From NCBI GenBank assembly GCA_037074615.1, contig CM073546.1, positions 12,517,501-12,581,500 on the forward strand: a stretch of DNA of 64,000 nucleotides, given 5' to 3'. This DNA is from Leucaena leucocephala (taxonomy: Eukaryota > Streptophyta > Magnoliopsida > Fabales > Fabaceae). Positions within the stretch are counted from its first letter, which is position 1; each line of letters starts with the position of its first letter. The position numbers and the translations under genes are program-made. Of the stretch, positions 35,573 to 46,407 are shown one piece after another. The notes under the pieces are model-generated. The model was not told the DNA's origin. It did not search any database and saw nothing but the letters and a program-made list of their open reading frames with translations.

Positions 35573-37166
35573 GATTGTGGCCTCGAGCCACCAGATTATT
35601 ACGTGAGTCTCGTACTCGCGACGGCTAGTGGCCTTGAGCTGCTAGATTGGTTAGTTACCCTCGTGGACTGTGTGTCCACGTCTGTTTTTGTTCTGTTGAA
35701 GTCCTACAGAAAGATTATGGTTTTAAAAGGATTGTTTTTAAATGATTGGTAAGAAATGGTTATTTCAGATTGATTTGAAATGGTTCATTCAGATTGTTGT
35801 TTCCCCTGAAATACAAATGTTTACGGAAAGGTTTGCATCAGATTACGAAATATTATGAAATACATTTTCAGCATGATTATGCATTATTGACTTCCGCATT
35901 CTTTTAATCATGTTTTTGGGACGTTATTCACGAGTAGATTATTTGGCCTCAGATAGTGCAGGTGACCCTAACATTCCCGCTGAGCAGTGAAGAGCCTCGT
36001 TGCCGATCCGAAGCGTCTTTTTTTATAAAATTACTTTTGATATAATTATCATTGAGAAAGTGCTTGTATTATTTTGAAAGGAAGGTAAATGCTCCACATA
36101 GACCTTAGAAAAGATTCTGTTTATTTAAAAAAAATGTTATGGAAACTTTAAACGTTGTATTTGAGATTTTAGGCTTTCGGAATATGAAACTATTCATATT
36201 CTGTGCCGGTCACGGTCTAAATTTCAGGACGTGACAGGAGAATACTTGGGTAAAGGAAAGCTAATATAGATCATCATTATACATAACATAAGAATAAATG
36301 AATTTACAAAAAAATCATATCTTCAATTTTCTAAAATGAACTTGTGTTAATAACGTGTTAAATGAAAATATAGGAAAAATCTAAGAGAGATTTGGGATAT
36401 GAGAGAAATAAGAAAGATAACAGATAATTGGAGAGAAAGAGGGAGTAATTCTTATTCATATCAAGCTTACAATCATTCATAGGCCACCGACCCTTCCAAG
36501 AGTTAAAATTTCATAAGAAAGAGAACCAAGCAACATAATGTTTCCATAGGAGGTTATAGAGAATAAATATTAGAATTCCTTTCATTTTTGAGTTATAGCC
36601 TTATAGGTTATAATGATATTCAATATAAGATAGAAACCAAAAAGACTATAACATCCACACATCATGTAGCATTTATAACATGTATAGTGACTAAATTCAA
36701 ACCCTTAAAACGAATTCATATTATATATATACTCCTTAATATACCTAAATTAAGCAATTATCTCTAATATCATTTATAAACAATTGATTTATTTGACTTC
36801 CTTAATGTATTCTAATTAGTTAATTAGCTCTTATATTAATAATTGAAATGAGTATGTGATGAGATTGCTTGTGACTTGTATCACATTTAATTTCTTCCTT
36901 TGATATATTAAAATTGAAAAACAATTACTTTGGGGCACAAGGAAAGAAGGGGATACTTTCATTTTTCTTCCTCTTTAAGGAAAGGACATGGCATCAAATA
37001 AACCTAAATGAAAGCTAAAGCAGTGCATATTAAAATGGATTTAAGTCATAATCAAGGAATGAATATAGAGCTTACTTGAACTTTAGAATTTGTATCCCCT
37101 TATCAAAGAGCTTAAGTAAAGAACAAATCCTCATCAGGTGTTCTCTTAAAGAGTTCAAACTTCCTT

Positions 37167-37185
37167 CTTATATAATATATATATT
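37167..37185 (+). promoter_or_regulatory. Putative TATA box of the beta-glucosidase gene
   Basis: The TATA-rich string CTTATATAATATATATATT lies about 105-120 bp upstream of the start codon, giving a likely leader of about 80-90 nt. The same string is present, slightly changed, in the upstream duplicate at 30073-30088. Confidence 0.5.
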
Positions 37186-37288
37186 CGAGCCTGCTGGTTA
37201 GTTGAGACTTGAGACTCTTGCAGTTTTTCAGCTCTGGAGAAGAATAACAAAGTTCTTTGCCATCTGTAGAGAAGAGAGCAATTTGGCA

Positions 37289-40200
37289 ATGGCTAACAAG
37301 GATGAATTCATCAACAACAAGCAAATCTCTCGCGCCGACTTCCCTCCCAATTTTGTCTTCGGCGTTGCAACTTCATGTTACCAGGTTTGTGATCACTAAT
37401 CAGATACTTCATGTGTGAAAGTAGCGGGCAATCTTTGGATTATATTCTTTAGTGTGTTACAAATTTTATTTGAATGATATTCTATGATATTGCTACTTCT
37501 AATGTTTTAGGTAGATATTCAACTCAGCTGTTTGCAAACTGTACTTCAATTCATATAGAATCAAACTGATCTTATTAAGGAAATCATTCTCAGTTGTTTC
37601 ATGATAAATTTATCACAAGGACAACAAGATTAGTGTTATGTTTTGAGCACTAGATAATTAATATTCATAATATAAATGATACGAAAGTTTTTCAATCAGG
37701 CATTCATCAACTTCTTGTTCTTATTTCTAGATAGAAGGTGCTTGGAAGGAGGGTGGTAAAAGTCCAAGTATATGGGATGAGTTTTCACATACCGAAGGTA
37801 TAAGAACTTATTCAGTGAAGGATTGTCCATTAATTTACTTCAATGCTGCAATTTGTTGTCTCCTTTATTGATCACACTTGGTTTCCATTCCTTGTTTTGT
37901 TAGGAAAAATTATAGACGGAAGCAATGGAGATGTAGCAGTTGATCATTATCATCGGTGTATGGTCAGTAATATCATTCTTTTATATTTCATTTCCATTTA
38001 TTTTTCTCTTGTTTGTTTATTGTTTTCTCAAGTTGATGTGAACTAGTATTTACAGCATTAGTTATGCATTTTGCCTGGTAACTTTTGCTGCTATGCATAC
38101 TTCTATTCTCATTTCTGCTTTTTGAAGCCAAATATATTCTCCGAATGTGATTTTGCACCAATTATGTTGTAATTTATAGCACATGAGAGCATGTACTCCA
38201 AAATTTTATCTTGATATACATAACATTATTAACTCTACTGAGCATTTTGCATGTGATTATGTTAACAGGAAGATATTGATCTTATAGCCAAGTTGGGTTT
38301 TGATGCTTACAGATTTTCAATATCTTGGCCCCGTATCTTCCCTGGTATGTCTACTTCTAATCAGAATTTTAATAGATCCGTTTATTGTAGGGCTTATAAT
38401 TTAAAAGAATTTTATTACAATGACAGCCTGAAGGCTTTGAGTTTCTGTGTTATTAAGAAGATATAATCCTCTATTTCCTTTTGTTAAGCTCATTACTTTT
38501 TTTTCTCTTCATTGATTTGTGAATTTGCTTTCTGGAACTGTGACTCTTTCCCTAAAATAACTCAGATGCCTAAGATGAAAACCACTAAAACTGCAAGCTT
38601 GCACCCCCTAATTGAAACCCAGTTATAATTGAAAACTTATACATGTAAATGAAAGACATATGATGGAAAATTTTAAATGATCATATCCCAAAGAATCACT
38701 AAATCTCCTGGTATAAAAAATACAAGAAAAATATACTAGCAAGTTTTCAATTTTTAAAATGATTCTTTTTAATGTTCATAAACATATAAAGTATTTGAAC
38801 AACCAATTTAAATTGTGTGCTATGCTAATAAGAAAAGGTATTGTTCCACCTAATTTTTATTTTCTCTGCATATATGACATATCTTAATTTGTTTGTATAG
38901 TATGATGATTATGGGGATAATTACTCATTTTAATTTTTTTCTTCATGTAGATGGTTTAGGAACCAAAGTCAATGAAGAAGGGATTGCTTTTTATAATGGC
39001 ATCATCAACGCTCTTCTTCACAGGGGTACAAAACCGTTTTACCTTTTACCTTCACACTTTTTTGCAGTCACAGCTACAATATATATTAAGGACTCTTTAA
39101 TGGCAGGTATTCAGCCTTATGTAACTTTGTACCATTGGGATCTTCCGCTGCATCTCCAAGAGTCAATGGGAGGATGGTTGAATAAAAATATCATGTAGGT
39201 GATATGCAGCAGATTTAATTTTTTCTGCATGCAATTCGTTTCTTACCTAATTATATGTTCTATTTTGCCAGCCACTGAATCAGCCCAAACTGCATAGAAG
39301 TACACTTATGCACCTCTATCATTTCCTTTTAAGAAAAACAATCACTTACTTGAGGTCATCTTGGCATATCTCAAAATTCTATTTACTTCCTCCACATGCT
39401 CTTCTCATTTGGTTTATTCACAAGCTGCATGATTTTCTGAATGTAGTATTTCGTTTCCTCTTTTTTTATCATTTAATCAAGTACTTATAGAGAACAATAG
39501 CTAATTAGTCATCTTTTCCATACATTGTCATCTTTATACTTGATATTCAATATTCAATCATTTAATGATGTGTTTCCTATGTCTGGCTGATAGGACTCCA
39601 TTACTTCGGCGTAGTTACAGAAGGAAAAAAAGAGATAGGATAAGGGAAATCAGGAAGTTTTTTTTGTTATACTAACTTCTTGTGTATGTGCTGTGTGTAT
39701 TTTATTTGCAATTGAGTAAGTTTTATTGTCTCATGTTTATTATTGTAATTGGTGTCCATGTGTCAGTTATTTATGAGTTTAGCATGTATTTGTCTGTTAC
39801 AAGGCTATAAAAGTACAAATGAATGTAGTCAGAGGGATGAAAATGAATGTTCAGTTATTCTATGGACATTTTCCACTGCCTTTGAAAAATCTATAAGTTA
39901 GATTCTGACTCATATTTTTCAAAAATTCTTCTACCCTCTTTAATTTATCTATTCTATCATCTTCTTCCTTGGCTTTAGATTATTAATGAGTTTGATTCTA
40001 ACTCTTTAATCTTCCAAAGATTCTCTTTTCTCTTCTAGCCTAACATTTCTTCTTCTAAATCCTCTAATCCTTTTGTTTCTATCACTGGAATACACCAGAG
40101 AATATTTTGCAATCTATGCAGACATTTGCTTTGCAATGTTTGGTGATAGAGTGAAGAACTGGATGACTATCAATGAGCCTGATGAAACTGCTATAAATGG

Positions 40201-43152
40201 GTATGATATTGGGACACTTGCTCCAGGAAGATCTGAAAATCCATCAATAGAACCATATTTAGTAGCACATCATCAAATCTTGGCTCATGCAAAAGCTGTA
40301 TCAGTATACCGAAACAAGTACCAGGTACAGTGTTGTACTTTATTGATGCGCCAAATTTTTTTCTTAAATAATTCAATTGTGTGTATATCATAATCTTTCA
40401 TTATTTGTTACTGTTGTTATGTATGAAATAGTTTGTACAAGTTATAGCACAAATTTATTTTGAGACCATCTAGATAATGGTACATGTCTTGGCTTTTAAG
40501 CCACTTGATACTATATTACCATGAGTAGCATTATGCTCTTTTAAGTTGTAAATTAGCTCGAGGCTCCATATATTCACCTAAATGATGTTAATTTCTTACT
40601 ATTGTCCACACAGAATTTTCTTAACGTAGCTTGGTTTGGTCATAGTTTTCCATTCTTTTATCTTGGCTATATTATGATGTTTTAAGTAGAAAGTTTTTGC
40701 ATTGCCATTTATTTGAATTGGATTCATAAAATATTGTAAACACACCATTTTCTTAACTTATTTTGTTGTCTTGATTTCCAGGAAAAACAAAGGGGACAAG
40801 TGGGTTTCGTGGTAGACTGTGAATGGGCGGAACCTTATTCTGATAAGATTGAAGATAAAGATGCTGCCGCAAGGCGCCTTGATTTTACGCTTGGATGGTA
40901 GTTTCCCTTGAATCATTTCTTTCTATAATTTATATTAGAACTTAATCATTTTTGTCCAAAAAAAAAGGGCTCATGTGTGTACTCACACACATAATGCTTC
41001 ACTATTTTTCAATTCTTTTGATGGGAAGACTCGTATCCTCAGGAAATTGATATCGTGCTGATGTCATACTAATAAGAAAACTACTTTAGTAAATTTTTTG
41101 GGTTTGACTGAGAATTTCTCCTTTCTATACTCTCCAGTTCTACAGAAAATATAAGTTATAATTTTTACAATATTATATAAGTTATAATTTTTACAATATT
41201 ACAAATATGAAATGATACCCATTTTTCTTTGACAAACACTAGTTTGAATGAAAGCTTTTCACAGGTTACTGCTCAAAGCCAGATCCAACTTTAGGGGGAT
41301 ATGCTAGAATGTGGACATGTTTTGTTATATTTTATTTCTATCTATGAAATCGAACCCTAGCTTTTAATTTTGCCTATTGTGATATATTTTTATCCAGGTT
41401 TTTGGATCCCCTATGTTTTGGAGACTATCCTGAATGTATGCGTGTTCGACTTCATCAACTTCCAAAATTCTCAGAAGAGGACAAGAAGTTGCTTGCAAAT
41501 TCTTTGGACTTCATTGGTCTGAATTACTACACATCAAGGTTAATTTATAATGATCCAGAAAGCTCTGAAGGTGGTTACCACTATAGAGCACAATCGATTG
41601 GGAGAACCGGTAATACTTGCAGTGTTACACTATTTTTGAGATATCCGTTAATTGAATTCTGTTTCTAATTGAGTTTTCTGTTTATCCTCAGTGAAGCGGG
41701 AAGATGGTCAGCTCATTGGTGAGAAGGTATAAACCATTTCTTTCTATTCCATCAATTGTACAAATCTATGCATGCAAAAATAAGCAAGTGCTACAAACTT
41801 TGAAATAATTAGCAGGCTGCATCAGATTTGGCTCTATATTGTTCCTTGGGGTATGCAGAAGACTCTAAAGTACCTGTCTCAGAAGTACAATCTCCCAATA
41901 TATGTCACTGAGAATGGTATGGATAATTCTCTTCATGTGTGTATCTTTATATATCAGGGGATACTTACTCATTTGACATTTTTTGGGTGGTGAGATTACT
42001 GAGAAATCAACATGAATTGAAAGGTAATTTTGATGCTAATATTTCTATCTCTATGAATGTTGACTCCTTATGCTATCTGGATCACCTTCTAAATAATAAC
42101 TTCAAGTGGTATATGATCTCTATCAATTGATTAATTGTAATTACTAAGTTGTAACTTGATGATTTGATGGCCCATTTGCAAGTTCTCTACTCTTATGTTG
42201 GAAGTGCAGGAGTTTAATGTGTGGTTTACGTTAATCTTGACCTTTCTAACCTCATGAGCTAGCTTTTGGTATATGATTCCTCAAAAATACATTGTGAAGT
42301 GGTGCTCATTTCTCTGACCTTTGTATTTTCCATTTGATAGGAATCGATGATGAAAATGATGGTAAGCTGCGATTGGATGACAAACTAAGAGTACAATCTT
42401 TCAAGGAACATCTTGCCTATGTTTCTTCGACAATCAAGTAAGTATGCCCACTTTTTCTTTTTGTACCTAATTTTTTTCCAACTAATAAATTTTCAAATTT
42501 TTACTTGCACATACAATCATATGCCTGGGAAATAATAAAATACTTTGTGAATAATGAACCTTTTAATAGTAACAATGATCCAAAATTAGGCCCCGTATAC
42601 CTAATAACCAGACACCCTATCCTCGTATGAATGGGGAATTCAAGAGGCAAAAATAAAGTTTTGAATCCTAGAACCAAGAACTTCTATTTTACAAAGTGTT
42701 GCATTTTCATTTTTAGGCAATAATGGCTAAAATAAGCTAAAAATAAGAACCAACAATTATTTTGAGGATGACAAAGACATTCTTGTACAGGATTTTAGAA
42801 TCTTGTTGTGACATAAGTTAAACTTCCTGACTATATTTCTTCTTATGATAAGAAGTGGCTAAAATATTTTTTTCTTTTTACTTTAAAAGCAAATTTTAAG
42901 CCTTAACCAGAGGATCACATCTCAAAGTTTTGTTTATTCATTTGAATAATGTGCAGAGATGGAGTAGATGTGAGGGGATACTTTGCATGGTCATTATTGG
43001 ACAGTTTTGAGTGGGACGAAGGCTATACTAAACGTTTTGGATTGGTGTATGTGGATTACAAACATTGGCTCACAAGACTCCCCAAATATTCTGCTTATTG
43101 GTTTTTAAAGTTCCTCAAAGCTAATGAAAACAAACAGGGCGAGGAAGAGTAG
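37289..43152 (+). CDS. BGLU42: Beta-glucosidase, GH1 family, cytosolic BGLU42-like (13 exons)
   Basis: The gene encodes a retaining glycosidase that removes glucose from small plant glucosides. Exons by GT/AG and reading phase: 37289-37384, 37731-37797, 37904-37962, 38269-38344, 38951-39025, 39107-39194, 40099-40324, 40782-40897, 41398-41609, 41692-41726, 41826-41916, 42341-42437, 42957-43152. They total 1434 nt (477 aa), a little short of the usual ~490-500. The start MANKDEF has no signal peptide, as in the BGLU42 group. Visible landmarks: FVFGVATSCYQIEGAW, YHWDLP (134-138), the acid/base Glu180 in TINEP, the nucleophile Glu379 in VTENG, and LLDSFEW (usual Asn replaced by Ser429). Doubtful points: exon 11 from its expected acceptor (41816) has one extra T and is out of frame, so I use the acceptor at 41825, which drops three residues. 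Also, a solo LTR lies 14 bp before exon 7. It is either an active, slightly altered gene or a young pseudogene. Confidence 0.85.
39588..40084 (+). mobile_element. Copia-type solo LTR in intron 6
   Basis: The 497-bp element starts TGATAG and ends CTATCA (perfect 6-bp terminal inverted repeat). It is flanked by CTGGC (39583-39587) and CTGGA (40085-40089), a 5-bp duplication with one mismatch. It has a TATA box (CTATAAAAGTAC, about 39804) in the sense direction. It ends only 14 bp before exon 7, so its pyrimidine-rich 3' end now occupies the place of the splice acceptor's upstream signals. Confidence 0.75.
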
Positions 43153-43245
43153 CAGGAAACCAATATTATTGTTATTATCTGCATTTAGCAATGCTATTCT
43201 ATATGGGTCTTTAGTGTTCCTTAAAGCTTATGATTAAAGGTAAAG

Positions 43246-43251
43246 AATAAA
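43246..43251 (+). terminator. Poly(A) signal of the beta-glucosidase gene
   Basis: AATAAA lies 94 nt after the stop codon, a usual distance in plants. Around it, 'atctgcatttagca' occurs twice (about 43177 and 43266), a small direct repeat of the 3' UTR. Confidence 0.5.
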
Positions 43252-43281
43252 GTTTGCCAGTACTATCTGCATTTAGCAGTT

Positions 43282-44308
43282 ATGTTGAATGCTGGCCTTT
43301 ATGGGATTGGAGTGGAGCCCTTTTTATGGCTTCTAATTATTTGCTTTTTTTTTAATTTGATGTTAAAGAATGTTGGATGGGGATTGTTGAATGTGTTCTT
43401 AAGCCACTCCAGATATAATAATCGTTTTGTGAAATTACTTAATCAAATATTTATCATTAAATCTATCTGTAAGAATTGGCAGAGGGTGGAAATGAAAAGA
43501 ATGCATACTTGGGGCTCCTATACTATTAAAAGATGGTTTTAACAATTGCTTTTAGAAATCTATATGGACAATTTCACTTCCCTATAAGCAATTACTTTGT
43601 GAAATTCTTAGGAGGCTGCAACACCATTTGAATATTTTTGGCTTGTGTGTTTGGTTGCCATCAAGAGGAATCCCTCAAACATCTCTTTATATATATATCT
43701 TGCCCCTATCTACAATCTTTATAGTTTTGATGTTTCTCAGTTAAGTTTTCTAATTACATTTTCTCTAGTTTTGTGTTGTGGTTTAAGTGTATCTCAAGTC
43801 AACTTCGTAAAGATGGACTTGATTGGTTATTACATAGAAGCGTTAATACAATGTTTGAGTCTTGTAATTTCTATTCATTTTGATTTTAGTCCCTCTAGAG
43901 GTAAAATGGTCCAAACATTTATTAAAATGTAGATATTAATATTTTAAACGAAAAGAAACTTGATAAACCAAAAAATAAAGTTTGAAGCAATAGGAATAGG
44001 TAAATCTATTAAAATAAAAATTAATATATATGAAGGGGGACTACCGCAATATCAATAAATATAAAATATATGTGTGTGTGTGTGTGTAAATAAATATATA
44101 TACAAATTATATATTAACAGCAATATAACATAATATTTGCAGTATATATGTATATGATAACGATTGCTGTGAAAATTACAAACAAAAGAAATAAAATATA
44201 TATATATAAAGGTATGAACAACATACTGTAAAAATAATGCTTAATAAGCCATTAAATATATAAGAAAGAAAGGGGGAAATAAAGCAATTGTTATAAATAT
44301 TACATATA
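43282..44308. other. Spacer downstream of the beta-glucosidase
   Basis: AT-rich DNA without a supported gene. ORFs at 43282-43542 and 43645-43932 lack any family feature. A (GT)n microsatellite lies at about 44069-44086, flanked by TA-rich repeats. Confidence 0.5.
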
Positions 44309-44629
44309 TGTGGGATGTCCATAACCCTTAGCTCTTGGAATTCCTCTTAAGATTATATATTCTCTTAATGTCACAAACCTATAACTTTCCGAATGAATTA
44401 CTTGAGAGGATTTTCTTATTGTTAATATCATTACATTTATCTTTATTCCTTTGTAATATTGGGTTTAGCCTTTAATAGTTGTTGTCTATAAATAGAGGCT
44501 ACACAAGATATTTAGATATGTGTGAATATAAAATTGAATAAAGAATAATCTTTTGTCTCCCTTCTCAATCACTTGGCTTGTTATTTTTTTTCTTTTCTAA
44601 CTTCTTCATTTTCCCCAATTTTTATAACA
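44309..44629 (+). mobile_element. Copia 5' LTR with adjacent primer-binding site
   Basis: The LTR starts TGTGGGATGTCC (44309) and ends TTTATAACA (44629), about 321 bp. It has a TATA box (CTATAAATAGAGGC, about 44488) followed by the leader. The sequence after it, CATTATGATCACCAG (44630-44644), resembles the 'acGTTATCAGCACGA' primer-binding region found next to some plant copia LTRs, with changes. It is the left end of the copia element that continues to about 48830. Confidence 0.6.
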
Positions 44630-46375
44630 CATTATGATCACCAGTTCGCTCTGAAAATTTGAGCTATAAATTTCTTATAGATTTATACATTCTTGTGGTA
44701 TATGATAATGCTTTATTTACACAAATATTTCTTTTAGCCAGTTATCATATGTAACTTTAATTTTCTTTACTATATTCAATATGTTATTTTTTATTTTTCA
44801 ATAATTTTCGTTATGTTTTGTTATCAATATTTATCATGTTATTTGTCTCATATTATACTATTATTTTGTTTGTTATGTACGTTATTTTATATTTCTATTT
44901 TTACGTTTTCTATTGTTCCATATTATTTTTGTTATATTATATGTATTTATCTTTTCTTTTATTATCTTTTATCTTGTTATTTATTTTTATGTTAGTTTTT
45001 ATATTGTTTATTTTTATGTTCACAGTATTATAATTGTCACGCACACATAATTTATGTCATTTACATGTTTTCTTCATTTCATAGTGTTTGTTCACGTTTG
45101 GATATCTATATACACATAATATATAGTATTATATATTATTATATAATTTGATTTATATGATTTTGGGTTTATTTTTTTTATATTTGATTATAAGATTGAA
45201 TTTATTTAATTTATTTTATTCCAGTATTATTCTTGTTCTAATTTAAATTGCTATATGTATATTTTTATATTGCTAATTAATTTCTCTCCCCTCTATATTA
45301 ATTTATGTTTTAATAGATTTATTTGTATCTTCTATATTATTCCTCTAGATATATACTTAATTTTGTGGCCAGCATCCATAATACACTTAATTTTGTGATT
45401 AAATGACCAGAAGTTATATCACTTTTGATAATAGATGATTATTTAGTAGAAGATCATCTTGTGGTTCTTATAAATGGTAATGGTAAAAAAAATATTATGA
45501 CAATTTGATGATCCAATAATTATAAAGTCCTAAAGGCTAATAATTCAAATGTGAAAACAAAAAGAGTTGCATAGCATTAAAAAATATTTTTTGCTATAGT
45601 CCTAAAAACTAATTGCTTATAGAGAATCAAGACATTGAAAAGTGATAGTCGTTAAGACTAAGTAGTATATAATTTTGAGAAATTGATAATCTACTATTGT
45701 CATATAGAACATAGCTATGAAAAAAATAGTAGTGACTGACCACATTGCAATGAAAAATTGACAATTGAAAGCTAATGATATTTTGTTTTGGCTATTGAAC
45801 CATAATTGTGGAAATAATAATATCTCTATATGAGCAAATGTTATAATATGACAAGTCATATGGATCAAATGCAAATGTTAAAATATGACCGGAAGTCATA
45901 TGAACAAATATGCATGAATATATTGAAATTAAATATCAAAATTGGTGATGACACCAAAAGGTCTATGAGATTTTATAAAAAAAATATTAAAAGTAATTGT
46001 GATGCTTGAGGCAAAGAATTGTGGAAAAAGATGCCCAGAGTTATTGTAAAGTGAAAATAAATGACATAAGGCTAAAAGGTATATGATATTTAATTTTTAT
46101 TAGTATTTAAATTTATTATGATTTGTGAAAAATAATTATAGGTATTTGTTACTGTGATGTTGATAAGTGTGTGATATAAAACCAAATAGATTAAATTAAA
46201 AAGGAGTTATTGGTGTTAGTAATATTATGCCAATTTATTTAAAAATTTAGATATATGAAAAAGTAAATATACATCATTTATATGAATTTAATACGTTTAT
46301 CATAATAGTACATATTGCAATTGAATTTATTGTATGTGATATAGTTATGACAGTGTCTGTAAAACTTAGTGATAG

Positions 46376-46407
<32 letters not shown>

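Larger units (their letters stand above)
32412..36236 (+). mobile_element. Solo LTR no. 2 of the large-LTR gypsy family
   Basis: The 3825-bp element begins TGTTATGGCCAGG and ends AGGACGTGACA. It is flanked by a perfect 5-bp duplication GGAGA (32407-32411 and 36237-36241). It is the best-preserved of three family members in the window and has tRNA-like A/B boxes near its 5' end, a 28-bp minisatellite (35461-35572) and the conserved 3' part (35630-36236). The ORFs at 32752-33078, 33118-33475, 33844-34164 and 35262-35752 have no domain features and differ between copies, so I do not call them genes. No polypurine tract or primer-binding site is present, hence a solo LTR. Confidence 0.9.
31735..37330 (+). 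repeat. Segmental duplication, copy 2 (contains solo LTR no. 2)
   Basis: 31735-32411 plus 36237-37330 matches copy 1 (26195-30220). This copy leads into the full beta-glucosidase gene. It carries solo LTR no. 2 (32412-36236), which copy 1 lacks. The left part (31735-32320) is LTR-like sequence related to the gypsy LTR at 7898-8430; the right part is the gene's upstream region. Confidence 0.85.

Noticed and set aside
35262..35752. Overlapping ORFs with repeated YTWVSYSR / IYVGLVLATD / IRGSRTRDG phrases
   Set aside because: They come from reading the 28-bp minisatellite in all frames; the unit length is not a multiple of three and the ORFs lie inside a solo LTR.
44813..45033. Hydrophobic ORFs rich in Phe, Tyr, Leu and Ile that look like membrane proteins
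   Set aside because: Simple T-rich sequence between the copia leader and pol; no start context, no conservation.
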